DNA of 40,914 nucleotides from Candidatus Bathyarchaeota archaeon (GCA_030671315.1 DAOUZW010000001.1:1-40914), one strand, 5' to 3'. Counted from the first letter of the stretch, positions 16,139 through 25,500 are shown. Notes: generated by a model from the letters alone, not told the origin. Made by a program: numbers and translations.

Positions 16139-17392
16139 ATGAACAGTTTAAAAGATTTCAAGAAAATAACTCAAACATTCATAAGAAGTAAATTCTCTGA
16201 GTATTATATCAAAAATAAGAATAACATACTGGCTCCTAGCTCGATAGAAAGTAGAGAGTTTGGATTCTTTTTATTTGCCGAAAATATTGTGATAAGACAT
16301 AAAACCTTCCAAAAAACTTCAGAGTTGAGAAATTTTATTACCAATATTGTACCATCAGATGTCTATCATTCTGCTGCTTACTATAATGACCCAGAAGCTC
16401 CTATGGATAAGAAAGGGTGGAAAGGTTCAGATCTCATATTTGATATAGATGCTGATCATATAGAAACTGAATGCAAGAAGAAACATGACACATGGTCATG
16501 CATCGATTGTAAATTCTCAGGTCTTGGTAAACCTCCTCAGTCCTGCTCCAAATGTGGTGGATTTAAATTCAATCAAAGTACGTGGATGTGTAATCATTGT
16601 TTAGAAAAAGCAAAAGAAGAAATTTTAAAATTAATAGACCTGATCCACCTGGATTTTGGAATAAACCTTGAAAATATACGAGTAAATTTTTCCGGTCATA
16701 GAGGATATCACCTCCATGTTGATTCCCAGCAAATAAGAAATCTTGACACAGAAGATAGGAAAGAAATAGTAGATTACATAGTAGGTACTGGATTAGACAC
16801 AAATCTACTTGATATATGGGATACAAGTGGAAAGATAAAATCAATTGGTGGTCTTAGTCCTAATGACCCTGGATGGAGGGGTAGATTAGCCAAACGAATT
16901 ATTCGAATATTTTCTGATTCAGATAAAGAAACGTTAAAGAGTATAGGATTGAAACCTCAAGCGATAGATTCTATTTTGAAATTACAAATGTACAATAGTA
17001 ATACAAATCAAGATACTAGTTGGAGAATGATCAAAGGAACTGGTAAACATACATGGAATATTCTAATTCAGAAGGCGATTGCAACGGAATCGGTCGGAAT
17101 AGATACTGTTGTAACAACTGATATTCATAGATTAATTAGGGTTGCAGGTACTCTTAACGGTAAGACTGGTCTCAAAGCAATGAAGATAGAAATTGAAGAA
17201 CTTCCTGAATTCAATCCATTCAAGCAAGCTATTGCTTTTGATGGCTATGAAACAATACACATTGAAGAAGCCCCAAGATTCATACTTGGTGATCAAGAGT
17301 ATGGTCCATATAAAAACGTGAATGAAAAACTCCCACGTTCGGCAGCTTTACTTCTTCTATGTAAAAAAAGAGCTTATCCGGTGAGGAATTGA
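16139..17392 (+). CDS. priS: DNA primase catalytic subunit PriS
   Basis: Synthesises RNA/DNA primers at replication forks. The 417-aa protein has the catalytic acidic triad motif FDIDADH (101-107), the SGHRGYHLHV nucleotide-binding motif (185-194), and the zinc site formed by C121, C124, C136 and C139. The third catalytic acid lies in the TTDIHRLIRVAGTLNGKTG block near the C-terminus. Length and domain order match archaeal PriS. Its stop codon overlaps the start of the GINS gene (TGATG), a common archaeal linkage. Confidence 0.97.
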   Translation: MNSLKDFKKITQTFIRSKFSEYYIKNKNNILAPSSIESREFGFFLFAENIVIRHKTFQKTSELRNFITNIVPSDVYHSAAYYNDPEAPMDKKGWKGSDLIFDIDADHIETECKKKHDTWSCIDCKFSGLGKPPQSCSKCGGFKFNQSTWMCNHCLEKAKEEILKLIDLIHLDFGINLENIRVNFSGHRGYHLHVDSQQIRNLDTEDRKEIVDYIVGTGLDTNLLDIWDTSGKIKSIGGLSPNDPGWRGRLAKRIIRIFSDSDKETLKSIGLKPQAIDSILKLQMYNSNTNQDTSWRMIKGTGKHTWNILIQKAIATESVGIDTVVTTDIHRLIRVAGTLNGKTGLKAMKIEIEELPEFNPFKQAIAFDGYETIHIEEAPRFILGDQEYGPYKNVNEKLPRSAALLLLCKKRAYPVRN

Positions 17393-17946
17393 TGTATGAA
17401 AAACTTTATGAAACATGGCGGCAAGAGGTGTTTGACAAAGACGAATTGCACCAATTAGAACCGAGTTTTTTTAATGATATAGCCCAATATCTGAAAAAAT
17501 TACTTGAAGAATTAAGAATACTAGATAATAAAACTCTAAAATATCGAATTCTCAATATCGAGCTTGAAAAAGCTCAGAAATTCACACTATCAATTCTTGA
17601 AAAAAGGATTGAAAAAATTCTAGATACAGTTCTTGATAAAAGAAACATTTCACAGAATCATCTTTCGAATGAAGAGATTGAAATATACGAGACAGTTACT
17701 AAAATTATAGATCAATATGAAAATATAAAAACAGTAATTCTAGAGGGAAAAAGTATAGATTCCAGTCTTTCATCAACAAAAAAACACGAAAGAATTCTTA
17801 TTAGATTCATGACCAAGATTCCATTAATAGTTGGAGTTGATATGAAGAATTATGGACCTTTTGAACCTGAAGATATTGCAACCCTACCCAGAGAAAATGC
17901 TGAAGCCCTAATTCGACAAAAAGCTGCATTAGAAATAAGAATATGA
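17392..17946 (+). CDS. gins51: GINS complex subunit, Gins51 (Gins15) type
   Basis: GINS activates the MCM helicase as part of the CMG complex. The 184-aa protein is mostly helical in the N-terminal A domain (YEKLYETWRQEVFDKDELHQL) and ends with a beta-rich B domain, IVGVDMKNYGPFEPEDIATL and PRENAEALI. The A-then-B order marks the Gins51 rather than Gins23 subunit. The ATG at 17392 overlaps the priS stop, so expression is coupled. No Gins23 is seen in the window. Confidence 0.88.
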   Translation: MYEKLYETWRQEVFDKDELHQLEPSFFNDIAQYLKKLLEELRILDNKTLKYRILNIELEKAQKFTLSILEKRIEKILDTVLDKRNISQNHLSNEEIEIYETVTKIIDQYENIKTVILEGKSIDSSLSSTKKHERILIRFMTKIPLIVGVDMKNYGPFEPEDIATLPRENAEALIRQKAALEIRI

Positions 17947-18045
17947 TGGTAGATCCAACAGAAGTTTTCAGCCAGAATTAATAATCTTACTCCAACATAT
18001 TACTCTCAGTAAAAATGAATAAATAGAAGACTTAGAGGTGTTACT

Positions 18046-18066
18046 ATGCCTCGGCTTGGTGCGTAA
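18046..18066 (+). CDS. Possible six-codon leader peptide before rpl44e
   Basis: ATG CCT CGG CTT GGT GCG TAA encodes MPRLGA. It has a strong Shine-Dalgarno, GAGGTG (18035-18040), 5 nt before its ATG, stronger than anything ahead of the L44e start, and its stop ends 3 bases before the L44e ATG. Ribosomes ending here could reinitiate on L44e. It may also be chance; no conservation data are available. Confidence 0.35.
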   Translation: MPRLGA

Positions 18067-18069
18067 TAT

Positions 18070-18348
18070 ATGAAAATGATGAAAGAACTCAATAAATTCT
18101 GTCCCAAATGTAAGCATCATACTGCCCATGCTATCTCCCTCTATAAGAAAGGCCGAGAAAGAGCATTGGCTGGAGGAGTAAGAAGACATGAACGAGAGAA
18201 ACATGGGTATGGGGGACAAAAATGGCCTGAATTAAAACGCACAGCAAAGACTACAAAGAAACAAGTTTTGAAGTATCGATGCAAAAAATGTAGTTATACA
18301 GTTCAAAGGGCTGGGATTAGATTACGAAAATTAGAGTTTGGAGCTTGA
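18070..18348 (+). CDS. rpl44e: Large-subunit ribosomal protein L44e (eL42)
   Basis: A 92-aa basic zinc-binding protein near the ribosomal E site. The family features are ELNKFCPKCKHHTAHAISLYKKGRER, the GGVRRHEREKHGYGGQKWP loop and YRCKKCSYTVQRAGIRLRK, with two CxxC pairs. It is the first gene of the L44e-S27e-aIF2-alpha-Nop10 set, which is widely conserved in archaea. A short leader ORF with a good Shine-Dalgarno sits directly ahead of it. Confidence 0.95.
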   Translation: MKMMKELNKFCPKCKHHTAHAISLYKKGRERALAGGVRRHEREKHGYGGQKWPELKRTAKTTKKQVLKYRCKKCSYTVQRAGIRLRKLEFGA

Positions 18349-18353
18349 GAATA

Positions 18354-18548
18354 ATGGTGAAGAAAGGCATTATCCCAAAACCTGAAAGTCGTTTTCTCCA
18401 AGTACGTTGTTCAAAATGCTCTAATGAACAAATAGTATTCGATAGATCCTCAATAATAATTAACTGCAATGTATGTGACGAAGTCATCTCTGAACCCTCT
18501 GGTGGAAAAGCGTCGATAAAAGGTGAAATTTTACAGAACTTAACTTAG
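18354..18548 (+). CDS. rps27e: Small-subunit ribosomal protein S27e (eS27)
   Basis: A 64-aa zinc-ribbon protein of the small subunit. It has the family pattern PESRFLQVRCSKCSNEQIVFD, then INCNVCDEVISEPSGGKASIKGEIL, with both CxxC pairs. The ATG at 18354 is the normal start; TTG at 18345 would overlap the L44e stop. The TAG stop (18546-18548) overlaps the Shine-Dalgarno of aIF2-alpha. The reading frame continues open beyond TAG straight into aIF2-alpha (see findings). The C-terminus GEILQNLT is at the usual family position, so TAG is a natural stop. Confidence 0.93.
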   Translation: MVKKGIIPKPESRFLQVRCSKCSNEQIVFDRSSIIINCNVCDEVISEPSGGKASIKGEILQNLT

Positions 18549-18552
18549 GAGG
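18547..18552 (+). promoter_or_regulatory. Strong Shine-Dalgarno for aIF2-alpha
   Basis: AGGAGG, the best ribosome-binding match in this region, overlaps the S27e stop codon. The next codon at the standard spacing of 8 nt is ATC at 18561, in frame with aIF2-alpha. No ATG, GTG or TTG lies at a usable distance in this frame. A weaker copy (AAGGAAG) precedes the second ATC at 18609. Confidence 0.6.
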
Positions 18553-18644
18553 AGAACAGTATCTCCACACAAAAAAATCCTGAATCCGGTGATAAGGAAG
18601 AGAATAGTATCTCCACACAAGAATATCCTGAATTCGGTGATATA
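18549..18644 (+). repeat. 48-bp tandem duplication at the 5' end of aIF2-alpha
   Basis: Positions 18549-18596 and 18597-18644 are two direct copies, 41 of 48 bases identical by eye. The block AGTATCTCCACACAA is identical in both. The length is a multiple of three and both copies stay open in the aIF2-alpha frame, encoding ENSISTQKNPESGD and ENSISTQEYPEFGD. The second copy matches the conserved family N-terminus, so the first is the derived one. Two of the differences are synonymous (GAG/GAA, AAC/AAT). Confidence 0.9.
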
Positions 18645-19388
18645 GTAATAGCCACTGTGACAAGAATTTCAGATTATGGCGCTTACGTTAAGCTTGACGA
18701 ATATAATGATAAAGAAGCTTTGGTACATATATCAGAGATGGCCACCACATGGGTCAGGAATATAAGAAATCATGCAAGAGAAGGACAAAAATTAGTCCTT
18801 AAAGTTCTTAGAGTAAACGCACAGAAAGGACAGATCGATCTCTCTCTTAGGAGAGTTACAGGTAGAGATAAAACAGATAAACTGCTTGACTGGAAAAAGA
18901 GTAAGAGAGCTGACTCAATTTTAGGTCTAGCTGCAGAAAAGATAGGTTCAGACTCAAAAAAGGTCGACGAGATAAAGACCAAGATATTTGAAAAGTACCC
19001 CAACACTTTCACTGCTCTAGAGATTTCTGTAGAAAAAGGAGAAAAAACATTCAAGGATTTAGATATCGAAGCTGATTGGGCTTCAACTTTAACTGAACTT
19101 GCAAACCAAAAGATCAAAATAGACACAGCGACCGTGAAAGGTACAATAGAGGTTTCCAGTACAAATACAACTGGAGTAGATGATGTAAAAAAAGCATTAA
19201 TTAATGCAAAAAAAGTTGAGGAGCCCAGCGGTACTCAAATTAATGTGTACACTATTGGAGCTCCTAAATATAGAGTTGAAATTACTGCAAAAAATTATTC
19301 CATCGCTGAGAAAACACTTGAGGCAGCTACAAACGAAGCGATAAAAACAATAAAGAGTCTAGGTGGAACAGGACACAAGATAAATTGA
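18561..19388 (+). CDS. eif2a: Translation initiation factor aIF2 alpha subunit, probable AUC start
   Basis: Alpha subunit of the factor that brings initiator tRNA to the ribosome. It has an S1 domain (FGDIVIATVTRISDYGAYVKLDEY...LVHISEM), a helical middle (KTDKLLDWKKSKRADSILGLAAEKIG) and an alpha-beta C-terminal domain (INVYTIGAPKYRVEITAKNY). The first canonical start, GTG at 18657, would cut off the first S1 strand and give only 243 aa. The open frame extends upstream to the S27e TAG with no ATG, GTG or TTG. From ATC at 18561 the protein has 275 aa, from the duplicate ATC at 18609 it has 259 aa; archaeal homologues are about 260-270 aa. The second reads M-STQEYPEFGD if AUC is decoded as Met. 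Confidence 0.88.
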   Translation: MSTQKNPESGDKEENSISTQEYPEFGDIVIATVTRISDYGAYVKLDEYNDKEALVHISEMATTWVRNIRNHAREGQKLVLKVLRVNAQKGQIDLSLRRVTGRDKTDKLLDWKKSKRADSILGLAAEKIGSDSKKVDEIKTKIFEKYPNTFTALEISVEKGEKTFKDLDIEADWASTLTELANQKIKIDTATVKGTIEVSSTNTTGVDDVKKALINAKKVEEPSGTQINVYTIGAPKYRVEITAKNYSIAEKTLEAATNEAIKTIKSLGGTGHKIN

Positions 19389-19591
19389 AGTGGCAAATTC
19401 GTCGATGCAACAAATGTAAAGAATATACACTAAATTATATTTGTCCAAGATGCAAAACTGAAACAGAAACATCTATTCCACCAAAATTCTCTTTGCATGA
19501 TAAGTACGCAAGATACAGAATAGAAGAATTAAAAATTCATGAAGAAAAAAATAATGAAAAACAGCACGAAGATAAACAGAAACAACCATAG
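19385..19591 (+). CDS. nop10: Nop10-like H/ACA RNP protein
   Basis: Small core protein of H/ACA ribonucleoproteins, which guide pseudouridylation of rRNA. The 68-aa protein has the zinc-binding N-terminus IRRCNKCKEYTLNYICPRCK (two CxxC pairs), then the conserved IPPKFSLHDKYARYRIE helix segment. The lysine/glutamine-rich tail is longer than usual. The TTG at 19385 overlaps the aIF2-alpha stop. The S27e-aIF2-alpha-Nop10 order is typical of archaea. Confidence 0.93.
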   Translation: MKWQIRRCNKCKEYTLNYICPRCKTETETSIPPKFSLHDKYARYRIEELKIHEEKNNEKQHEDKQKQP

Positions 19592-19691
19592 GACCAAGTT
19601 CGTGCTAGCAGAACTGAAGAAAAATGTATCAGGTTCTGAAAGGAGCCGCGCACACTAATATTAGCTATATATAATAATTAGATTTCAGTTA

Positions 19692-22442
19692 TCACTCTGC
19701 CAGAGGTATTTCGTGTACTGTAACCACTAAGGTTTCACTTATCATAGGTGCATACTCTTCTGTACCTGCCCATGATGCACGGACATAATAGACTCCTACA
19801 TCCTCAGGAGTCCATGTAGGTGTCCAGACACCTTCAGCAGGCTGTCCAACTATAACGGGTACCCAAGTCAAGTTATCTAAACTAGCTTCGAAATTGACTA
19901 GTCCAACTGATAGTGGGGGACTTATTCTTACATCCACGCTTACATTTTCGCCAATACTTATTATTGTAGGTTCTACGATCAGTCGTACATGTGGTTCTCC
20001 TTTTAGTACTTCTAATTCTTGTGCCGAACTCATACTTGAAGCATATTTATCTGGAAGCCCATCAAAACTTGCTCTAATGAGAAATTGTCCTACAGTTGGT
20101 TCCCAGACATGGCTGTAGGTTCCGTTTTCCGCTGTTTCGACAGATTTTAGAAGATACCAAGATTGTCCATTATCATTAGAAATTTGCAAATTGACTGCCT
20201 GATTGCCTAAAGTTTTCGATTCTTCATCCAAGAGATCTCCTGATATCTCAATAGACTCAGGAAAAGTCACATTATTGCTCGGTAAATTAAGAGTAAGTTT
20301 GGTGGGGGTCAGATATTTTACTTCGTAGACTAACACGAATTTGTTGGATGAGAAGAATACTGGAACAAAGAATTCGTTTCCCGCTTCTTGAGAGTAGGCT
20401 CCAGCCATTAATAAGCCGAGTAAAGTTGATGGTGAAACTCCTTTGTCATCTACTATTGTCGTATTAGATATCTTCTTATCAGCAACAGTTAGAACACGGT
20501 CATATCTAGAATAAGCCGTCTCACCCTCCTCAACTCTTCTACTGTAGAAATGCACTGTTTCTTCATCTAATGTTGATCCATTGCTAATTCTAGCCATCCA
20601 ATACCATTTGCTATCTTCTCCGTAGCCATAGTAGCTTACAACATTCTCTCGCATATACCATGTTACGAGTAATGCGATATGAGTCACACCATATCTTTTG
20701 AGTATAGGCAGAGTTGCGTTATGATCAGCAAGGAAAGTTCTTCCGATCACTTCTATTTGTGTAGTATTCATAGTTCCATTATCGGCTAGTGAACGTCTAT
20801 CACCTACTGTCGTTATCCAGTATCCATAGTCCCACCATGCAAACACGACAGAGTCAACTTCAGTATTATCTTTCATCCAAGTCAATGCCTCCAGCCAGTC
20901 TTGAGGATTTTGCTGGATAGTGGGCAGGCTTGAAGTCACAATTGTCGGTGGAGAATAAGCTGAACGAATACCATTACTAAATGTTGGTGAAATTATCAAT
21001 AGAAGCACAAGTAGTATTGCAACACCGAATTCTTTACCTACTCTAGTCGTGAAGCGAATTCTCTTTTTTGGAAATATCACTGTTTCTTTTATAATATCCA
21101 TGGCGGGTGTTGCAAGCTCATTTATTGCAATCGCCGCCAAAATTGCGATTGCTGGACCTAGTATTAATGAAAGCCTAACAAGTGAGGCTGCAAAATACAG
21201 TGAGGTAATACCAAAAAGTATAATGAATATGTCATTGTCCCTCCGGCGTTTAGCAGCGAAGTAGAAACCGAATATCCCAAGTAAAGTCAACATTCCAAAC
21301 TCATGGTAGAAAGAAGCCCATGTAGCCATTCGATGCTCAGCCACAGATTCAACAATAGCCATGTCAATCCTAGCTGCTGGCTGTATAACTGCCATGAATT
21401 TTCCGCCTATTTGAGTTATCATACCATATTGTAATAATATGTAACCGATGGCTACTAGAAGTGCGACAGAAACAAATATACCTCCTAGCTTCGTCGCCGT
21501 AGTCTTCGCTCTTCGAGAAAATTCATAGCCACAGAGAATCAAAAATATCCCAGGTATAACAAAAGTTGTCCATTCTCTGAGCGCTTCAAAACCAAGTTGA
21601 GGAACTTGTCCCATGATTAAAAATGCAATTCCAAAAGTAATACCATAAGATAAGATGAGACGGCTAGAGTACCTTCCTAATATAACAAGTACAACTGAGA
21701 AAAGAGCTATTAGTGAAAGTGGATAGCGATAGGCTCCCCATCCTGATGCAAGGTAGCCTAAAGAAACTCCCGCCAAAAGTGCACAAATTATTGTTGATCT
21801 GTAAGTACGCTCTGGTGAAATTGCCCTTAAGTAGAAATAAAATGAAAGAATCATAGCAAATATGCCTATTGTCTCACCGTCGAAGAATCCAGCAGCGCTT
21901 CTGAATATATGCGACCCACTAAAGGCTAGGAAAAGGCCTGCTAAGATTGCAACTCCGCGTCCCCATAAATCCTTGGCAAAAATATACAATACAATACATG
22001 TTGCAGTACCGAATATTATTGGAAATATGACCGTGAGCTCAAGCACAGAGATTTGAATCCCAATCGAACGCACGAATGAATATAGCATCGCAGCTGTGAA
22101 CGCTAGACCAGGATAAGCTTGTGTTGTCATATCTCGTCCCCAAGGATACCAACTCATATTATCATACCAGCTGAAGAACGAGAAAAACCCATTATTGACA
22201 ACATGTTCGGTTATTCGATATTGCAGATAGGGATCGAACTCAGAAAGATATACTCCCCACCTTAAGGGTAGAGAACGAAGAAGTGCGGCAGCTACGGCAA
22301 CTACTAAAATGCATAGAAAATTCAGATATGAAGCTTTTGGAATGGAAGTGAGATACATCTTAAGTCTATTAAATAACGAAGTGCCTGATTCTTTCATTGA
22401 GCCAAGCACAGAACCGTGTAAAACACCTTCGGATCTCGACAA
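19692..22442 (-). CDS. aglB: Oligosaccharyltransferase catalytic subunit STT3/AglB
   Basis: Transfers a lipid-linked glycan to Asn in N-X-S/T sequons outside the membrane. The 916-aa protein has about 13 membrane segments in the first 490 residues. Metal and substrate loop acids are in SEFDPYLQYR and FDGETIGIF, and the hallmark WWDYG is at 536-540. After the catalytic globular domain come two Ig-like beta domains (about 720-916), an extension beyond the minimal AglB. The TTG start at 22442 has GAGG 8 nt upstream; an in-frame ATG lies 15 codons on. An OSTC-like partner gene is 7 kb away. Confidence 0.95.
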   Translation of the reverse strand: MSRSEGVLHGSVLGSMKESGTSLFNRLKMYLTSIPKASYLNFLCILVVAVAAALLRSLPLRWGVYLSEFDPYLQYRITEHVVNNGFFSFFSWYDNMSWYPWGRDMTTQAYPGLAFTAAMLYSFVRSIGIQISVLELTVIFPIIFGTATCIVLYIFAKDLWGRGVAILAGLFLAFSGSHIFRSAAGFFDGETIGIFAMILSFYFYLRAISPERTYRSTIICALLAGVSLGYLASGWGAYRYPLSLIALFSVVLVILGRYSSRLILSYGITFGIAFLIMGQVPQLGFEALREWTTFVIPGIFLILCGYEFSRRAKTTATKLGGIFVSVALLVAIGYILLQYGMITQIGGKFMAVIQPAARIDMAIVESVAEHRMATWASFYHEFGMLTLLGIFGFYFAAKRRRDNDIFIILFGITSLYFAASLVRLSLILGPAIAILAAIAINELATPAMDIIKETVIFPKKRIRFTTRVGKEFGVAILLVLLLIISPTFSNGIRSAYSPPTIVTSSLPTIQQNPQDWLEALTWMKDNTEVDSVVFAWWDYGYWITTVGDRRSLADNGTMNTTQIEVIGRTFLADHNATLPILKRYGVTHIALLVTWYMRENVVSYYGYGEDSKWYWMARISNGSTLDEETVHFYSRRVEEGETAYSRYDRVLTVADKKISNTTIVDDKGVSPSTLLGLLMAGAYSQEAGNEFFVPVFFSSNKFVLVYEVKYLTPTKLTLNLPSNNVTFPESIEISGDLLDEESKTLGNQAVNLQISNDNGQSWYLLKSVETAENGTYSHVWEPTVGQFLIRASFDGLPDKYASSMSSAQELEVLKGEPHVRLIVEPTIISIGENVSVDVRISPPLSVGLVNFEASLDNLTWVPVIVGQPAEGVWTPTWTPEDVGVYYVRASWAGTEEYAPMISETLVVTVHEIPLAE

Positions 22443-22569
22443 CAGCCATTCCTCATTAACTCTAACGGGAGCTTTGTATGAACCTTATTTGTGTTATGGT
22501 TGAATTAAGAGTTCTCTTTGAAGCTAAAATATAAGGACTGTTGCGTGTTTAAGGTGTGAGTAGCACAAA

Positions 22570-25500
22570 TTGGCTAGGCGATGTATCGGTAAAATACCGC
22601 AGAATTACTCTTTCAGTAAGATAGAAAAGAGAATTCTGGGAGCTTGGAATAAAAACCGTATTTACCAAAAGGTTAAGCAGCAACTCAAAGACCAGAAAAA
22701 ATTCTATTTTCTGGATGGCCCACCTTACGTAACAAATCCTCCCCATGTTGGAACAGCTTGGAATAAAATATTAAAGGATTCTTTGATCAGACACCGGAGA
22801 ATGTTGGGGTATAATGTTAGAGATCAACCTGGTTATGATTGTCATGGACTCCCAATAGAAGTGAAGGTTGAACAAGATCTTAATATAAAAAGTAAGAGGG
22901 AAATTGAAGAGTCAATAACAATATCAAAATTTATTGAACACTGTAAACGTTATGCCCAACAGAATATTAATATCCAGACGAAAATCTTCAAGGAACTAGG
23001 AGTCTGGATGGATTGGGATAATCCTTACCTCACATTCAAGAATGAGTACATTGAGTCTGTCTGGTGGGTAATAAAAAGAGCAGACGAAAAAAAACTACTT
23101 CAAAAAGGAATGAAAGTTGTTCACTGGTGTCCACGTTGTGAGACAGCCCTATCTGGATATGAGGTCACAGATGAATATAGAACGATAAAGGATCAATCAA
23201 TCTATGTGAAATTTCCTGTTGAAGGTAAAGACAATGAATTTATACTGATTTGGACAACGACTCCTTGGACGCTGCCAGCTAATCTTGCGATAATGGTAAA
23301 CCCAGAGCTTGACTACACAAAAGTCAAAGTTGGAAATGAAACCTATATTCTCGCTGAATCTCGACGTAATACAATTCTTAAAGGACATCCTCAAGAAGTC
23401 ATAGATACCTTCAAAGGAAAAAAATTAGAAGGTCTAAAATACAAACCACCTTTACTAGAAGAAGTCATAATTCAATCACAACCTGAACTCCGCGATACGC
23501 ATTTGATTATTTTAAGTAAAGATCATGTTTCCGCTGAGGAGGGGACTGGATGCGTTCATTGTGCACCTGGTCATGGAGAAGAGGATTTTGATGTTGGACA
23601 GAAAAACAGACTTCCAGTTATAAGTCCAGTTAATCAAGCTGGAAGATTTACACAGGAAGCTGGAAAATATTCTGGGTTATATGTTTTTAATGCAAACTCA
23701 GTTATCGTTGAAGATCTTAAATTCAAATCTTTGTTATTTAAGACCTCTACAATTGAACATTCCTATCCGCACTGCTGGCGTTGCAAGACACCTTTGATTC
23801 TAAGGGCTACAGAGCAATGGTTCATCAAGATCACAGATTTGAAACAAAGATTGTATGAAGAGAATGAAAAAGTAAAGTGGAATCCTGAGTGGGCTGGAAG
23901 TAAAAGATTCAGAGACTGGTTGCTTGGGGCAAGAGACTGGGTTATATCCAGACAACGGTACTGGGGAACACCTATGCCCATCTGGATCTGCTGTGAATGT
24001 GGTAGAAGAACGGTCATAGGTTCAGAAAAAGAGCTCAGAAGCAGAGCTAGAAAAATAGGATCCAAGATTGAGTTGCATAGGCAAGATGTCGATCCAATTA
24101 AGCTCAGTTGTGAATGTGGTGGAACTATGAGTCGAATACCTGATATTGTAGATGTTTGGATGGACTCAGGTGCATCTTCTTGGGCTTGTTTGCATTATCC
24201 TCGCGATGAAATGGAATTCAAGAAATGGTGGCCTGCAGATCTAATTGTTGAAGCTCACGACCAGACACGGGGTTGGTTCTATTCGCTTCTTGGAGCAGGT
24301 GTTATCGCATTTGATGAAACTCCTTACAAAGCAGTTTTGATGCATGGTCATACTTTCAATGCGAAAGGTGACAAAATGAGTAAGTCTGCAGGAGATTTTA
24401 TCTCACCTCAGGAAATTGTGAAGAAATATGGAAGAGATTCCCTTCGTTTTTATGAGCTTCAACGTACAATATGGGAAGACTTCAACTTCTCAATATCAAC
24501 TATTGAGGAGACGTTTAGAGACCTTAAGGTAATATGGAATATCTACGCTTTTGCTAGCATCTATATGAATCTTGACTCATTCCAACCCGAAAAATATGCC
24601 ATAGAAAAGAAGACTTTTCGACAAGAAGACATATGGCTACTCTCTAGGACAGAAAGCTTGAAGCTCCTTGTAAATAAGGAAATGGAAAACCTCAATGTAC
24701 ATAAGGCTGCTAGGATTTTAAATAAGTTTGCAGTAGAGGATCTCAGTCGATGGTACATTAAACTTGTTAGACGAAGATTCTGGCAAGAGAAAGAGAGCCT
24801 TGATAAATTAGCTTCATATTCAAGTCTTTATAATGCTCTCAAAACATGGCTTCTCCTGAGCGCCCCATTTATACCATTCTTCACGGAGGAGCTTTATCAA
24901 AAGATGATAAAACCTTCTGAGTCAAAACCCTATGAAAGCATTCACATGAGCCCTTATCCTAAGCCCAATGCGGATTGGATTGAATCCTCATTAGAAGAGA
25001 ATATGGAACTCGCAAAAGAATTGGTAGGTGCAGCTCTTAGCGCAAGACAAACTGCAAAAATAAAACTAAGACAACCGATCTCACGAATAATAATCGTAAC
25101 AGATGATCCTTCTGTCAAAAGAGCAGTTGAGAAATTAGAGCAAATAATCTTCTCTCAAGTAAATACAAGAAAGATTGAATTCATGAATATTGATGAAGGG
25201 GAGAAGTTTAAGGAACTCAAGGCAATACCGAACTACAAAACGTTAGGACCAACGTTCAAAAAAGAAGCTAATCTTGTTGCAGAGTTGATAAAGAAACTTG
25301 ATGGAAGAAAAGCGTTTGTTGAAATCAAAGATAGGGGTAGTTATGACATCGAGTTTGAGGGAAAACATTACACATTGAACTCAGAGATGATTATACTTAG
25401 AGAGGAGATGGCGGAGAACTTCGTACCTGGGGTATTCAGCAGAGGACGAGTTTATGTTGATGTCACAATGCCTAAAAATCTTATCACAGAAGGCTTAGCT

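Noticed and set aside
18657..19388. aIF2-alpha starting at GTG 18657 (243 aa)
   Set aside because: This removes the first conserved beta strand of the S1 domain and leaves the strong AGGAGG 105 bases upstream without a function. It is kept only as the alternative that would refute AUC initiation.
19592..19691. Possible C/D-box RNA between Nop10 and STT3 because of two CTGA words and a GC-richer patch
   Set aside because: There is no acceptable C box (RTGATGA) in front of either CTGA. The gap more likely holds only convergent 3' untranslated regions.
23197..24065. Minus-strand open frames inside ileS
   Set aside because: No family motifs; they are shadows within a continuous, fully typical synthetase gene.
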